A stretch of 64,000 nucleotides of DNA from Fragum whitleyi. Taxonomy: Eukaryota; Mollusca; Bivalvia; Cardiida; Cardiidae. Below the pieces are notes generated by a model, which had not been told where the DNA came from, made no database searches, and worked only from the letters and a program-made list of their open reading frames with translations. A program made the translations under genes and the position numbers. Shown piece after piece: positions 11,382 to 23,704 of the stretch (positions are counted from its first letter, which is position 1; each line of letters opens with the position of its first letter). The stretch is from contig OX411547.1 in NCBI GenBank assembly GCA_948146395.1, forward strand, positions 62,935,610-62,999,609, in the 5' to 3' direction.

Positions 11382-11809
11382 CAGTTAATGGCTCAACATC
11401 GTGCTATTGACAAGGTGGATGATTTTGGAACGATTTCGGAATGAAATTGAATGAGTGTGAGGATCGAGTTTTGGGTGAATTAAATGGAAAGTAATCCTTT
11501 CAGGATGAACAAAAGTTGCGATATTTATTACCTCCCTTTAATGAAATATGCATTCAAATTCTTTAAATAACCTCCTCTTTCCTCAAGAACCTATCAGACG
11601 CTTACAATTTCAATTTTGTCAGTGAAAACGCGTTTTTTGTCTAGCTTTTTTCATTTTGAATTACGTTGTTGATTCTATCTCTTTCAATGGGTTTGGAGCG
11701 TTTTTGAATGGTTTGAGTGATTGGGTGGAATGAATGAATGAAACACTAAGCGACTGATTTGGATTCGATTTGATCTAGATGAATGTCAATTTCACGAAGT
11801 TGTTAACTG
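11382..11809 (+). mobile_element. Mariner-type MITE, copy 4
   Basis: Termini CAGTTAATGGC... and TTGTTAACTG with TA on the right. Central palindrome partly deleted (11500-11545). Subterminal AATGAATGAATG and GGAGCGTTTTTGAATGG motifs are typical of the family. Confidence 0.85.
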
Positions 11810-11810
11810 T

Positions 11811-12780
11811 ACCAGCTCTGCGCCCATTGTGCAACCAATATTTGCGAATGTTTTGGGATGCTACGCTTTACACGAATGTTTATTTTATCTTCGCGAACAG
11901 TTGCAAACTGCATACGGGGATCAGTATATCGTTTGCATATAAAGTATTTAATGAACCGCATTGAAACGCGCGATCTTATTATCGTGTTAAAAGCGCTTTA
12001 GCATGCAGAAAAATTCATTTGTTGGATTAGTGTCTTGAGCTAAAATGTGTTTATAATGGCCAAGTCTGAAAACGCCATTTTAGAATTTTTTGAAACGAAA
12101 TATATATTCGGTGTCTAAATTTTGTTGTTGTTTTTTCTCGTAACAAAAATGCTGTACGTCGCTCTCATTTATTCTCATTTCGTGTTTAAATTGTAAGCGA
12201 GCAGCGAGTACAGAGTAGGCGCGTCGTCGAATTTCCTTCATGCAAATCACCTTTTATCCCTTGTATTTGGAAGCTTTAGTATTCGTCTCTGGCGGGGTTT
12301 GGATGAAAGTATACTCGACTGGGAGTAATTTCTTAGAGATCGATTGTTTAAAAATGCACGCAAAACCTGTAGTAACCTTGTGTTAGTACATCGTATGCCT
12401 TATGGACCTTTTGTCATTTATAGCGCATAGGATTTTGAATATTGCTGTAATTTTTACTTTGAACATATTTTTTGTCGTTTCGTTGAATAAACATAATTTT
12501 ATGACATGAGTCTGTGTTATTCATAATATATTTCTTCGACAGTTTACCAACGCGCCAACCGTATACATTCTCGAGTCTCATGAATAGCAATTCTAAAATT
12601 GGCGCGTATTGAATGTGTGTATATCCTTTCAAATATTTAACATTTATGTAATTTTTACAACGATAAACTTCTACAAAGAGATAACTGTTTAATAATGCAT
12701 CGAAAGATTCATTCTTTACACAGGACACAGTCCAGCGAGGCTATTGTCTCGGCCTGGTGTTCAACGTAAGTGCGTGTGTC
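11811..12780. other. No recognisable feature
   Basis: AT-rich sequence with only short open frames, including a 104-codon minus frame at 12414-12728 of low-complexity composition and no domain I recognise. No repeats shared with the rest of the window were seen. Confidence 0.4.
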
Positions 12781-13450
12781 CCTTAACTTTTCTTTAAACA
12801 TCTTCCCTAAAACTACCTATCAGAATTCAATCAACATCCACAGGCATGATGCTTAAGACATGCTCTTTCAGATTCCTTCTGTTACTTATGACCAGGCTGA
12901 TAACATGTGCGCTTCGGGCTGTCGAGACCAAAAAATGGACCCCATATAGTGACATTTTAAAACAGCTCTAAAATTACCAGTCAGAATACAAGCAAACTGC
13001 GCAGCAATTCTTTTTTAATTTTAACTCATTACCTGGCTGCTACGGGCTGCCGCCTCATCCAAAAATGGTCCCATATGGTAAAATATTTAAAATATCTTGT
13101 TCTCTGAAACCATCTGACAGAATTCAACAAAACTACGAAGGAGTGATGCATTGGACATGCTCTTTCAGAGTGCCTCTTGGGTGCTACTGAGTATCCAAAA
13201 GATTGCCCTATAGTAAAATAAAAAAATCTTCTTTGAATCTACTTGTAAGAATTAAACCAAAATGCTAGGAATGAATCTAAAGACATGATGTCGTAAATTT
13301 CTTCCCGAAATTGTGATAGGGGTAAAATGTTGGTGTTGTCGGGTAAACTTAAAATGGCTCAAAAATACAAAATACCTCCTACTCTGAAATGAATCAATAG
13401 ATGCAAATGATTGATGTTAGGATGGTTCTTTGGATAGACCTCGCTATACT
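12780..13450. repeat. Four diverged tandem units of about 125-150 bp
   Basis: Recurring order: CCCATAT/CCCTATAGT, then an AT-rich stretch, a CTCTGAA-like word, CTGACAGAATTCAAC-like sequence, then ATGCTTTAGACATG-like sequence. Units start near 12944, 13066, 13190 and 13330. It resembles the tandem core of the hairpin-ended elements elsewhere in the window, but the terminal hairpins are not visible. Confidence 0.45.
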
Positions 13451-13932
13451 TAAGTTTATACGAAATTATTTTAGTTCGATTGCGACGAAAGCTTGAGCTT
13501 ATAGAATCGCCCTGGAACACTTAAACTTGATGTAATACGCCCCTGAGAGAGATGCAGAAGTTTAAACACATTGCTACCCAATTCTGTAGCTCTGATATCT
13601 CTCTTGTCGATTATGTTGCTGTGTCATGGAAAAGGAGCATTTGTGATGCAACATTTCTTGATACCACAAGTTATACATTTATTGACGGATTTCACGAAAC
13701 TTTCATAAAAATGTTACTCATCATGTGACTTTGCACACATAAAACCTCTTTGAAATGTTATTCTGTGTCTTGAAAAAAGGGACTTTCGTGCAAGATTGTT
13801 TGTTGCCTTAAGATTATTTTTTAATTTCATGTATTAACCAATCTTTGTCTCAGAGGAGAATCTTCTTACAAAAATATTATGGCTTACTTTTACTGCAATT
13901 TTTCTTATGTATTTTCAAAAATCTCTTCGACA

Positions 13933-14097
13933 TTAAGGTAGTGGACCCGTAATAGTTTTGTAACATCTCGGTAGTAATGAACTTTAACAGTGTTAACTGA
14001 GGTTTCCTAATGATTTTCATTAGGAAACCTTGGTTAACATTGTGAAAGAACATTTGGTCCGAAATGTTGCGGAAATATTACGGGTCCACTACCTTAA
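13933..14097. mobile_element. Foldback MITE, 165 bp
   Basis: Whole element is an inverted repeat: TTAAGGTAGTGGACCCGTAA at the left, its complement at the right, apex CCTAATGATTTTCATTAGG. The arms stay complementary with modest mismatch along their length. Flanks are palindromic TTAA; whether TTAA or TA is the target duplication cannot be told from one copy. Confidence 0.85.
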
Positions 14098-14678
14098 GTG
14101 CTAGTGGGGCGATACTTTGGACTCTTGTTTGTATATTGGACTCTTGTTTGTATATGTCATCGCCTGGATCATTATAAACGATGATGACAATTTAATGGAT
14201 TGTTTATCGAGAGCAGATACAATTGTCACAGATTATTGCTTGCTCTACAGAAAAAAGTTTCACCAGACTATACGAGCAAAATGATAAATTGAGATTCGTC
14301 TCGGATCGTTACAAATTATTTGATTTCACGTTGAAGGGTCGTCATATTTCGCTGTTGAATGACGGAACGATTATGAAATTGACTATGTAGACGTTTGCAA
14401 TTGAATTGCTGTGTAAGCGCACAGACTGATTAATGAACGAACCTATTTGAGAGACATGACATTTATTCATCTCAAGCTCGTTTGCGTATTCGCTCAACTA
14501 CAATTCTAAGAATTTTGAATATTTTTGTCGAATAATGCTCCTTCTTTCCTAGAATTATCAAACATAAACGTAAAGTCAAATTTTTTAGTATAAACTAAAC
14601 CGAGTCAAACCGAATTGTTGTTAGTGTTTCTATGTAAACTACAAAATAAATATTTAATATGACAATCATGACCTTGTA
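14098..14678. other. No recognisable feature
   Basis: Only a short perfect direct repeat (GGACTCTTGTTTGTATAT, 14118-14155) stands out. No genes or known elements seen. Confidence 0.35.
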
Positions 14679-15045
14679 CAGTAAGTTACATTTTGAAATT
14701 GACATTCACCTCAATCAATACCATTCAAAATCGGTCACTCAGTGCTACATTCATTCATTCCAAACACTCACTCAAACCATTCAAAAACACTCAAACCCAC
14801 TGAAAAAATATAGAATCAACAACGTCTTTCAAAAATAAATTTGGATAGAGAAAAATCGCGATTTCAGTGACATAATTCAAGCGTCTAATAGGTTCTTGAA
14901 GAAATAGGAATCGTTTATATAAGGGAGGTAATCATTATCGCTAATTTTGTTCATCCTGAACAAAATTTGCGATATTGGATTACTCCCATTAAATTCACTC
15001 AAAACTCGCTCCACACACTCATTCAATATCATTCCTAAACGATTC
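14679..15045 (-). mobile_element. Mariner-type MITE, copy 5, truncated
   Basis: Left end CAGTAAGTTACATTTTGAAA preceded by TA. Intact central palindrome at about 14923-14990 (TTTTGTTCATCCTGAACAAA apex). It breaks off before the right terminus. Confidence 0.8.
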
Positions 15046-15269
15046 CTGCCACAAAATACGAGATAGCATTAAAATAATAATGTTAAAATTATCATGATAA
15101 AATAAAGTTTCCAGGAAATTGTTTCTTTTTTTTTTCAGTTTTTTTTTCCAACATATGACAAGTATATAATTTAACAGAGTCACTGAAACATAGAAACGAT
15201 TTATGCTTATTCCATAGAGCATATTGACCTATTTGTTATTTTTTCAATCTATTTTCATTTCATTGTTCA

Positions 15270-15410
15270 TCAGCTCTGCGTTCCGGACGTAAAAACGCTT
15301 CGCGGGCCCTCAGACGATACCCCGCTTTGCACGCGTACATACGTGCTAAGCGAGGCACCATCCCGAAAGCGCTTCGCTAACGTTCCCATCCCGAACGCAG
15401 GGCAGGTTCT
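15270..15410. repeat. GC-rich nested hairpin island
   Basis: GCTCTGCGTTCCGG pairs with CCCGAACGCAGGGC across about 130 bp, and an inner stem GCTTTGCACG/CGTGCTAAGC folds within it. The stretch is about 55-60% GC in flanks near 30%. No tRNA or rRNA signature was recognised. Confidence 0.55.
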
Positions 15411-15960
15411 TTTTTTTCTACTTATAGGTTTATAGATCTATTTAGTTTTTCTCAAATTAGCTATATTTTCTTTTTTAATTGGAGCGTATGATATAGTAGT
15501 GTCAGTTTTTGTATCTATTTCAAAAATATTTTGTGGGTTTTTTTTTTATTTTTTTATGCAAATTTAGCTATGTTGTATTCTGAAGAAGGTCAATATACTT
15601 GGAGACTATTCATTATGGCCCTTATCTTAAACTACATAGGCATTTAGATGAAAAACAGTCCATAGAGAACAATTTAGCAAGCATCTAGTATTCAATAAAG
15701 AGCAAGAACTTTCAACGGGATTTCAGTTTTATCATAGCTTGAAATGTATTTCACTCTTTGATCTATTTCAGTTTTTATTTTCATACCAATCAGTTATCAA
15801 TACATAAACATTATTTTTTAAGATACTTTTGCATCAAGTTCTAAGCCTTTCATCACTTTAATTATAAATTGACTAAGTCAGAGATTGAATTGTAGAGATT
15901 GTTTTCTGAATTTATAAAAGGTACACCAAAAAAAGAAATTTTATATGAATAGATACATAG
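15411..15960. other. No recognisable feature
   Basis: AT-rich with T-runs; no gene, repeat or RNA recognised. Confidence 0.35.
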
Positions 15961-16112
15961 AGGATATTACATGAGTGGTCATTGAACACCGAATTTACCA
16001 AACGAGTCATCCATAAACAGACAAAAACGAGGCTACGCCGAGTTTTTATCTGTTTATAGACGACGAGTTTAACAAATTCGATACTTGATGAGCACAAATT
16101 TTATATTCTATT
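15960..16112. repeat. Hairpin with GGCTACGCC apex
   Basis: Core arms 15990-16033 and 16037-16080 (44 nt each, roughly 80% complementary) close on GGC-TAC-GCC. Weaker complementarity extends to about 15960 and 16112. AT-rich arms with a GC-rich tip, like several other hairpins here. Confidence 0.75.
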
Positions 16113-16560
16113 TATAATATGACCCTATATTTCGCGAAAAATCGTCAAAATTATTAAAATTCAACATTTCAATTTTCCGCGAAACATATGACGCCGTTTA
16201 AAACTGACGTCACAATAAACATATTATAACGTCATTTTCGCGTTGCTATTCGTTCTTAGCTCATTTGCATAGTTATTCCACTAGTGTAATAACACCCGTT
16301 TAATATAAAGAATATTCAACGAGTTATTTCGCTTCTGCGACGTAGTTCATATTATAAACATGTATAAAACAAGGGTTTACATGTCTAATGGGTAAAATCA
16401 TAGATTTATATATATTATTTACTGAGTAAAACATGGTTTATACATACATACTTTCATAATGTTGGATTTTTTACCAAAATAACAACAACAAATAACATAA
16501 AAAAAGGAAATAAGTGGGTATCCCGCCGATATATGTCAGAAATTCCACAGTACAATATGT
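16113..16560. other. No recognisable gene
   Basis: AT-rich. Includes TTTCGCGAAAAATCG and its partial complement TTTTCCGCGAAA (16128-16187), a loose stem. Nothing else is recognised. Confidence 0.3.
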
Positions 16561-16624
16561 TAATGTTTTAAGTAAGAACTAACTTAGTTATTTCTTGAAT
16601 AGAATTGCTCCAAACCTCATCCAA

Positions 16625-17293
16625 TTATTGACTCTCAGCTATGTTTCTCACAATTGCCCAAGTCTCTTTCTCTGCTGTGTTAGCTTCTGAATGATTTAGA
16701 ATAGTCCAGGCCAGTGTTAGACTTTTTTTATATCCTCTTATAGAAGGGGTTATTCCATTCTGTTCACAAGTGTATATATATTTCTTAAATAAGAGATAAG
16801 TGATATCAATTTTCACTAGTCTTTCACCACATCCTAACATGACGTCTTGACTTTTAAGATGGAAATTAGGGTAAAAATGCCTTATATTTCTGATTGTTTC
16901 AATGATCAAAGGTTTAACTTTAATGCATTCATAAAACAAGTGGATTAGGGATTCAACACTTAATTCACAGAAACTGCACATATTAGTTTCTGATAATTTC
17001 ATTTTAAAGAGAAGTGTATTTGTGGGTAGGATTCTGTGGACAATTCTCAACTGTAACCACTGTAGATATCTATATTCGGTTATTTGAAAAACATTTGTAT
17101 ATATATTATTCCAACTATTTTTTATATCTGAGTAAATTGAAAGCCATTTACTTTTGCTTGTGGGAATTTCAACATTATCTATTAGTATTTTGTAAAAGTA
17201 CTGTTGGCATTTTTTAGTAGTTAATATTGGTCTAAAGTAACAGGTTATACTAGGATTGTGATATTCTTTGAGAATGCTAGGTTTTTTTTTCAA
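16625..17293 (-). pseudogene. LINE ORF2, C-terminal zinc-binding (zf-RVT-like) region
   Basis: The 222-codon frame holds LQWLQLRIVHRILPTNTLL and then CSFC...HLFYEC, the CCHC-type zf-RVT region found at the C-terminus of L1/Tx1-type ORF2. The stop at 16625 may be the original one. It is separated from the thumb by a stop and frame change at 17300-17530. Confidence 0.85.
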
Positions 17294-17528
17294 ATTTATG
17301 TTTACATTAAAAGGAATTAATAGCTTTCTGAATTCCTATGTAGGTTAAAAAATTTACTTTTGTACCTGTCTGGTTTTGTACAGTAGCTAAACTCACAAAA
17401 TTACCATGAGGAAGCAGTAAGTCTTTAATTAATCGAAAACCCTTTTCATAAAGAATTTTATAATATACTGACTTTGAATCAATAAGTACATGTCTATTAA
17501 AGAAAATAGGGGAATTTAATACATCCTG

Positions 17529-18256
17529 TTAGTCCTTAAATGTGAATTTGTCCATGTAGATAGCATACGCCTTTAAAACATCTTGCCAAAACATATTTTT
17601 ATTTTTTTTTATTAATCCATTGCAGTAGTCTGTTCCCAAGTTTATTACTTTTTCCATATCAATAAAGTTTTGGGCAAGGCGATAACAAGTATTTTCACTA
17701 AGTAATACGATCTTTTTCAACCACTTCACTTTCATTGAATGAACGAAACTTTCAATTTCAGGTAGCTTTAGTCCCCCATCTGTGTGATTTTTAATAGCAA
17801 CTGTGTTTTTTATTTTGGGTTTACCATCCCAAATGTAATTATTGAAAGACTCTTGCATTTTTTTGATAAAAGCATTATCAGGTGTGGGTAAACTTATGAA
17901 AAGGTGTGTAAGTAATGGTAAGAGAAGTGTTTTAAACGACTGTTATTCTACCAAGAGGAGTTAACTTACGTTTTTTTCCAATAGCTTATACATTTTTCTA
18001 TGTTCTTAACTTTAGTTTCAAAATTTAGAAAGAGCATATTACTTAAATTAACATCAAAATTGATTCCTAGTAATTTAAAATGTGTTTCTCCCCAAGAGAG
18101 TTTCCACCTTGTTTTAATAGAATGGGTGCTATATTTCTTTGCCCCAGTCCATATTACTTTTGTTTTGTCAGAATTTACTTTAAGACCAGATAAATTGGTG
18201 AAATCATTGAGTGTTTCCAAAACAGCATTTAAACTTTGTTCTGATCCATCTAGCAA
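17529..18256 (-). pseudogene. LINE ORF2, thumb and connection region
   Basis: Frames 18256-17966 and 17858-17529 carry NLSGLKVNSDKTKVIWTG, FKLLGINFDVNL, ESFNNYIWDGKPKIKN and GGLKLPEIES, which follow the RT palm in L1-type ORF2 proteins. Frames break near 17960. Same element as the neighbouring RT. Confidence 0.85.
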
Positions 18257-18969
18257 TAATGTTGTATCATCTGCAAATTGGGAGATTATATATTCTTCTC
18301 CATTTACTTTTATACCAGTGATATTCTTGCACTTTTTTATCTTGTAATTTTAGGATTTGAGCACAAAGGATAAAAAATAAGGAGATAAAGGTCCACCCAG
18401 TTTACAGCCGCGTTTAACAGTGAAGTAATCCGATAAAAATCCATTTAATTGTACACAAACTTCAGTATCATATTGAAATAGCCTTATCCATTTTTTTATC
18501 ATTTCTCCAAAATTGAAGAATGAAAGTGTGTTTTCAATGAATCTAAATTCAATAGAGTCGAACGTTTTTTTCAAAATCTATTAACATGAGTAGTCCTGCT
18601 ATTTTTTTTATCTTCACAGTATTGCATGATATCGTAGACCAATCGTGTATTTTCACCAATGTACCTATCCTTTATAAAGCCTGTCTGATCTCGGGATACA
18701 AGAATGTTCAAAGTAGTTTTTATCCTATTTGCTATAGATCCTGATGCTAATTTATAGATTACATTCAGCAAAGTGATTGGTCTCCAATTCTTAAGGAATT
18801 GTTTTTGTTTATTTTCCTTAGGAATACATATGATAGTCCCAATTTTTGTATTTTTTGAAAAACTTCCAGCATTAAAGGCTTCGTTTAATGCTCTTACAAC
18901 AAAATGTCCTATTTTTGTCCAAAATATTTTGTAAAAGTTTGTAGAGAAGCCATCGCAGCCCGGACTCAT
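18230..18969 (-). pseudogene. LINE ORF2, reverse transcriptase domain
   Basis: Blocks in order: SPGCDGFSTNFYK, NWRPITLLNVIYKLASG, DQTGFIKDRYIGENTR, FEKTFDSIEF, KRGCKLGGPLSPY and the catalytic QFADDTT. FADD is encoded at 18266-18277. The first catalytic aspartate block is altered and crosses a frameshift near 18570. FKKTFDSIEF-type block plus FADD places it in the L1/Tx1 group rather than CR1 or RTE; the clade call is from motif memory, not a tree. A further shift lies near 18350. Confidence 0.9.
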
Positions 18970-19589
18970 TCTTCATCTTTTTTAATGTGGCTGTAACTTC
19001 TTCATAACTTAAATATCCTTCAAGTGATAATTTCTGAGTTTCACTTAGTCTTTGAATTAAGCAATTCTTAAATTCAATCTCCAGATTGGTAGGTTTTGTC
19101 TGAGCATGACTACTATAAAGCTTTTGATAATAACATTTCACTTCTTTAAGAATTTCCTTTTGAGAATTTATTATTGTGCCATTTTCAGTTTCAATAAAAG
19201 GCATATTCTTAGTACTTAGATGGTGTTTTTCAAGATTGCAAAAATATTTTGTATTTCTTTCTCCATTATCGATCCAGTGAGCACGGGACCTGACAAAGGC
19301 CCCCTTTAATTTTATCTTTCTTAATTCTTGTAGCTCCTCTTGCAAATTCAGCAATATCTCTTTATTGTTTTCATCTAAATTTTCTTCAATTTTTTTTAAT
19401 CTTGTTGCCAAGGGTTATTTCATATTTATTTTGTTCTTTCACTTTAAAGCTGGAGAATGAAATAGTCTCTCCTCTGAGTTCCATTAAGAGTAACTCTAAA
19501 AATAATTGATCATTAATAGTGAATATTATTTCTGTTTTATCTATATTTAAAACTTCATTTGTATCATAAACTGGTATACAATATTTCAA
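18870..19589 (-). pseudogene. LINE ORF2, linker upstream of reverse transcriptase
   Basis: Two overlapping frames (19589-19386 and 19411-18872) join into one linker. Visible family features: ELRGETISFSS, then a charged coiled-coil-like stretch, then FVRSRAHWIDNGERNTKYF, a hallmark block of L1/Tx1-clade ORF2. The frames shift near 19400 and again near 18960. The start of ORF2, with the endonuclease, is absent. Not translated as an intact protein. Confidence 0.85.
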
Positions 19590-19786
19590 TATTATTTCGT
19601 CTATAAATATTTTCTTGGTTATAATTTTTTTGCGGGTTAAAAAATTTAATTTTTACTTTTTTATATTTAAGTATGACCTTCAGTTGTGATTTTGCGTTCT
19701 GCAAAATAATTATATGTTATTTCTTCACAAAACTTAGTGATATAATATGAAAACCTGATCACTGCAACAAAGCGTTTTGTGTCATT

Positions 19787-20177
19787 CAGTTATTCACATC
19801 ATGAACTTGACAATAATTCCGATCAAAAACATCCAAATTCATTCGCCCAGCGCTCCAATCAATCGTTGCAAACACTCATTCCATCCATTCCAAACGCTCC
19901 AAATTCACTAAAAACGATAAGATCGCTAACTACATTAAAAAACATCGGTAGATGAAATTCACGATTTCACTGACATAATTAAAGTTTGTAGCCGCATGAA
20001 GAATTTGTGAATATTAAGAAAGCTATTCATAGAACCTGTATACATATTTAATAGAAGGGAGAAAAATAAGCGACGTTGGATTACCTCCCTTGAATTTCAC
20101 TCTAAACGCGCTTCACACACTCATTCATTTTCATTCCAAAATCATTCAACCTGTCAAACTCACGATGTCCTTTACTA
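19787..20177 (-). mobile_element. Mariner-type MITE, copy 6
   Basis: Left CAGTTATTCACATCATGAAC, right complement ending CTTTACTA (G lost). Central palindrome degraded (20050-20092). TA flanks not preserved. Confidence 0.75.
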
Positions 20178-20847
20178 TACGCTGTGATGTTTAAAAAGAA
20201 ATACTGTGTATAATGTGCACGGGAATGGGGTAATCAGGACTTCGAGCAAGCCGGTTGCTCGATGTTGTTACTACCCAATCAAGTTAAGCATAGACATACC
20301 CATTTCACGTATTAGAAAAAAGTTTCATCTGATTTATGAAAGCTAGCCAAATGATGATTTTGACGTCGTCTACACGAAAAACAAAAACATTGCCAAATTA
20401 GCATTAAACATTCTTCCATCAGTATAGTTTGTATTTCAAAGAAACATTGGCTTTTTGTGTTATAGAATAGCTAATTATACGTATGCGTACGATGCATCAC
20501 GGCATATACAAAAAGTGGCAGTGATTTTTTTCTAGTACAGGTCGACGTCCTTTGTTATTTTATTATGTCGACTTATCACAGACGTAGAAATTGAAAATAA
20601 TATCACTCTCGAAATTTTAATTGTCTGATAAAGGAACTCCGCCGTTCATATGTTTCAGTTATATTATCTAATATCCAGCTAGAACATGTAAGAAACAAAA
20701 CCCTTGTCATTCAAGGACATTACCGATCTTTTTCATCCAACAATTCTTAATCCTATTATTTCACATGCAATCCGAAAAAATAGTTTTAATATAATTTAAG
20801 ATATATGGAATTTCCTTGATAACCTAGGTACAAATAATGACATAACT
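20178..20847. other. No recognisable feature
   Basis: AT-rich sequence with no gene or repeat recognised between two MITEs. Confidence 0.35.
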
Positions 20848-21217
20848 CAGTTAACAACACCGTGAAATTGACAAGGAGAAATATTTTGGAAATATTTTGA
20901 ATGAGTGTAAGGAGCGTGTTTTTTAGTGAAACTCAATGGAGGTAATCAATAATCAAGAAAGTTGTTCAAGATGAACAAATTAGCGATATTTATAACCCCG
21001 CTTTACTAAAATATGCATACAGGTTCTATAAAAAAATTCATTTTCACAAACCTATCACACGCTTACAATATTCAATTATGTCATTGAAATCGTAGAATTT
21101 ATCTACCAATTTTTATTTCGAATTGTTTTTATCATTATAATGTTTTTGGAGCGTTTTTGAATGGTTGCAATGAGAGTTCGAAATGAAGTGAATGGTTGAA
21201 GTGAATTTGGATGGTTC
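20848..21217 (+). mobile_element. Mariner-type MITE, copy 7, right end lost
   Basis: Starts CAGTTAACAACACCGTGAAA, an almost consensus left terminus. Central palindrome 20937-21003. The right terminus is missing; sequence runs into the minus-strand dispersed repeat at about 21218. Confidence 0.8.
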
Positions 21218-21440
21218 TGTACTTGTACTGACTGACGGTCAGAAGAGCTGTAGCAATACATGTAACATATTTCCCTTCCGTTCGACTATTCTGTCTGTCA
21301 GTTTGTCCTTTAAAATTGAACGTGAAAGAGCACAAAATGTTATTGGATTTTCTTGAAGATTCCTTTCGAGAAGGGTTTGATCCGTCGAATAACACGATAA
21401 ATGTGGCATTTTCTATCAAAGTATTCTCGTTTGTGCGGTA
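21218..21440 (-). repeat. Minus copy of the 6090-6330 dispersed repeat
   Basis: GACGGTCAGAAGAGCTGTAG and CTTCCGTTCGACTATTCTGT correspond in reverse to 6130-6230. It truncates the neighbouring MITE. Confidence 0.45.
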
Positions 21441-21756
21441 AGGTAGTTTCTTGAAATTTAAAAGAAAATTGTCTTGTCATGCAAAATGTTCATTTCGAAA
21501 ATTTGGTCAAACCGTCTGAAAACTACGTAAAATGGAACCTCAATGGTTTTCCCTCAGGAATTTCTCGTATACGCTATAGAATCCACAGTCTGTGATGCGT
21601 CTCAGGCTCACGTGGGCTCGCTGTTTCACAGTGTTTGAGCATACAGTCTTGTATCGTTGCACTGCAAGGTCTTCACTTGGATGAAAAAACCCAAAAACTA
21701 TGACTTAATAGGAACGAAAGATGTTATGTTATGCCAAAAAACAACGTAATCCTTGA

Positions 21757-22206
21757 GCGTTTCTTATAATTAAAACTATAATGAAATTGACAAGGTAAAA
21801 TATATTTGAATGATTGAGCGTTTCTTATAATTAAAACTATAGTGAAATTGACAATGTAAAGTATATTTGAATGATTGCAGAATAAAAATGAATGAATGGT
21901 AGGTAGGAGCGAGTTTTAAATGGATTTAATGGAAGTTAATATAATACCGCTTATTCCATAATCTACCTACTTTTCTGTTTGGTGTCAAATAGAACGCTTT
22001 GCAATCAAGACCAGCCAATAAAATTGTGAAATTGTTAGAAAGATGTTAATAGAATCTTATAGGTATCAAGCAGTTTTGAAGTTTTTGAACGATTATCGAG
22101 CGTTTATGAATGGTGTAAATGAGTGTTTCGAATGAATGAATGGAACACTGAGCGAGATATTCAGAACTATATTTATCAAGATGTGTGTTGCAGTTTCACA
22201 ATGTAT
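21757..22206 (+). mobile_element. Mariner-type MITE, copy 8, with duplicated left end
   Basis: Left-end text TAAAACTATAATGAAATTGA and about 60 bp around it occur twice in tandem (21757-21816, 21817-21876). Right side shows GAATGAATGGAACACTGAGC and GCAGTTTCACAATGTATAAA. Internal region altered; assignment rests on the subterminal motifs. Confidence 0.65.
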
Positions 22207-22655
22207 AAACTTTATACGACACGAGGATACCATAAGAGATGGACAGATTAGTCAATTATAATCGATTATCAACTGGTTCGAGTTCATTGAGATCATTGAG
22301 TAAGAAATTACATTATAAATGAAGAAGTTTCTAAGACACAAACGAAAGCCATTGTATATTGTTTTCGAAACCAACATCAGCTTGATGCTAAGCCATGAAG
22401 TTGGTAGGAAAATCTGCAAAGAGAGTCTTTAAGTTATGAGTTTTAACTAAACTAAACTTTCACATTCTATTCTTCAAAAGATGATACTTGGAGTGCTGTA
22501 TATTTTTTTAAGAAAACGATTGTACAATAGATCATTAGTTGATTTACTCTTCCAACTAAAAACCGATTATCGATTTTGATTTGAAACTGATTACCTAACA
22601 CTAGTTACCAAGGAGAAGGTTTTACTGACATTTACCTTACGGGGTCCAATTTCCT
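22207..22655. other. No recognisable feature
   Basis: Nothing beyond AT-rich sequence and short ATCGATT-type words. Confidence 0.3.
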
Positions 22656-22659
22656 ATAA

Positions 22660-22846
22660 CTATGAAATAATTTCATTTTTGCTATGATCTCATTGATGTG
22701 TCGATGAATATGTGTCTGTTGGAGGAGGAGATATATGCAAAAGGTAAAATCCTAGGGCGGAGCCCGAGGATTTTGCTTTGCATATAGCTCTTCCCCCATC
22801 AGACTTTATTAATCGACACATCATAGCGAAAATGAAGTTATATCCA
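22660..22846. repeat. Long hairpin with GGGCGGAGCCC apex
   Basis: TTTCATTTTTGCTATGA pairs with TCATAGCGAAAATGAA, TGTGTCGAT with ATCGACACA, and GATATATGCAA with TTGCATATAG. Arms close on CTAGGGC-GGA-GCCCGAGG. Arms of 70-80 nt with small bulges. Confidence 0.8.
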
Positions 22847-23704
22847 TTATAACACGATCACAATTCTGAATTTGTTTTTTTAACCCTCTTCTGGATGTAA
22901 AATTGTATATAAACGTTTTCCTTGGTAAAAAATAATCAAAAGGAAACGGTATTGACGTTGTGATAATTTCATAGAAGGCGACACGCGTCATTTAGCACTT
23001 GGGTTATATGACGTCAAAAGAATAAACGTTCGCGCTAAAGATGTCGTTGAGTAAACAATGGTCGGAGCGGAGCTATCTGCGCACACAGTTAGAACACATG
23101 ACATGTGAATTTTATTGCTATCACAGCTTTGTTGAGTTTCTTCTTTTTTTCCTATATGCGTTTAGCGTCGTCGTGTTATAATAGTAAACATATGTCACAA
23201 TATTAACCCAATATAGTTTATTGTAAATTCGGCAATTCTTGATGAAAATAAAAGGCAAAATATTTTTTGCGTATTTGATTTTCAAAAAAGTAAAAAATCT
23301 GAATCTAAAAGACAGCCTAGTCGCATGCGGTAAGTAGATTATTTCTTGCAAGAAGATAAATATAAAAATACATGTAATAGCGGTTTAGCGTGTTAGGCTG
23401 TATCAGTTGGTTTATAAGATCCCGATTCTTATAAAATAACCGAGGTGTCATGTATCACAATCAAGTATTTATTGAAGTAGTATTATCACGTAATTCCATC
23501 TTTTTTCTGTCTTTTCTTTTCTGCTTCCAAAGCTTGTTTATTTGTGAGCTGTAATGCGAAAGAGGCTGATTTCTCGATTCTTGCATTAGTCGACGGTGTG
23601 TATAAACTGGTCCTACTGTCGACTCATGTATTTAGTCGACAGATAAACCAGTCTACGGTCCGTAGAAATGGTATTTGCGTCACTTACATCGTATGTCCCT
23701 ATGT

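Larger units (their letters stand above)
16560..19660 (-). mobile_element. L1/Tx1-like LINE, 5'-truncated
   Basis: About 3 kb of ORF2-like sequence read leftwards, interrupted by several frameshifts. Order on the minus strand: linker after the endonuclease (19589-18970), reverse transcriptase (about 18970-18000), thumb/connection (18000-17500), C-terminal cysteine-rich region (17293-16625). The apurinic endonuclease and ORF1 are missing. The truncation is typical of LINE insertion. No clear poly-A tail or target duplication was defined. Confidence 0.9.

Noticed and set aside
12414..12728. 104-codon minus frame
   Set aside because: Composition is typical of AT-rich non-coding DNA (Y, N, K, I, F); no domain, no splice context, no second copy.
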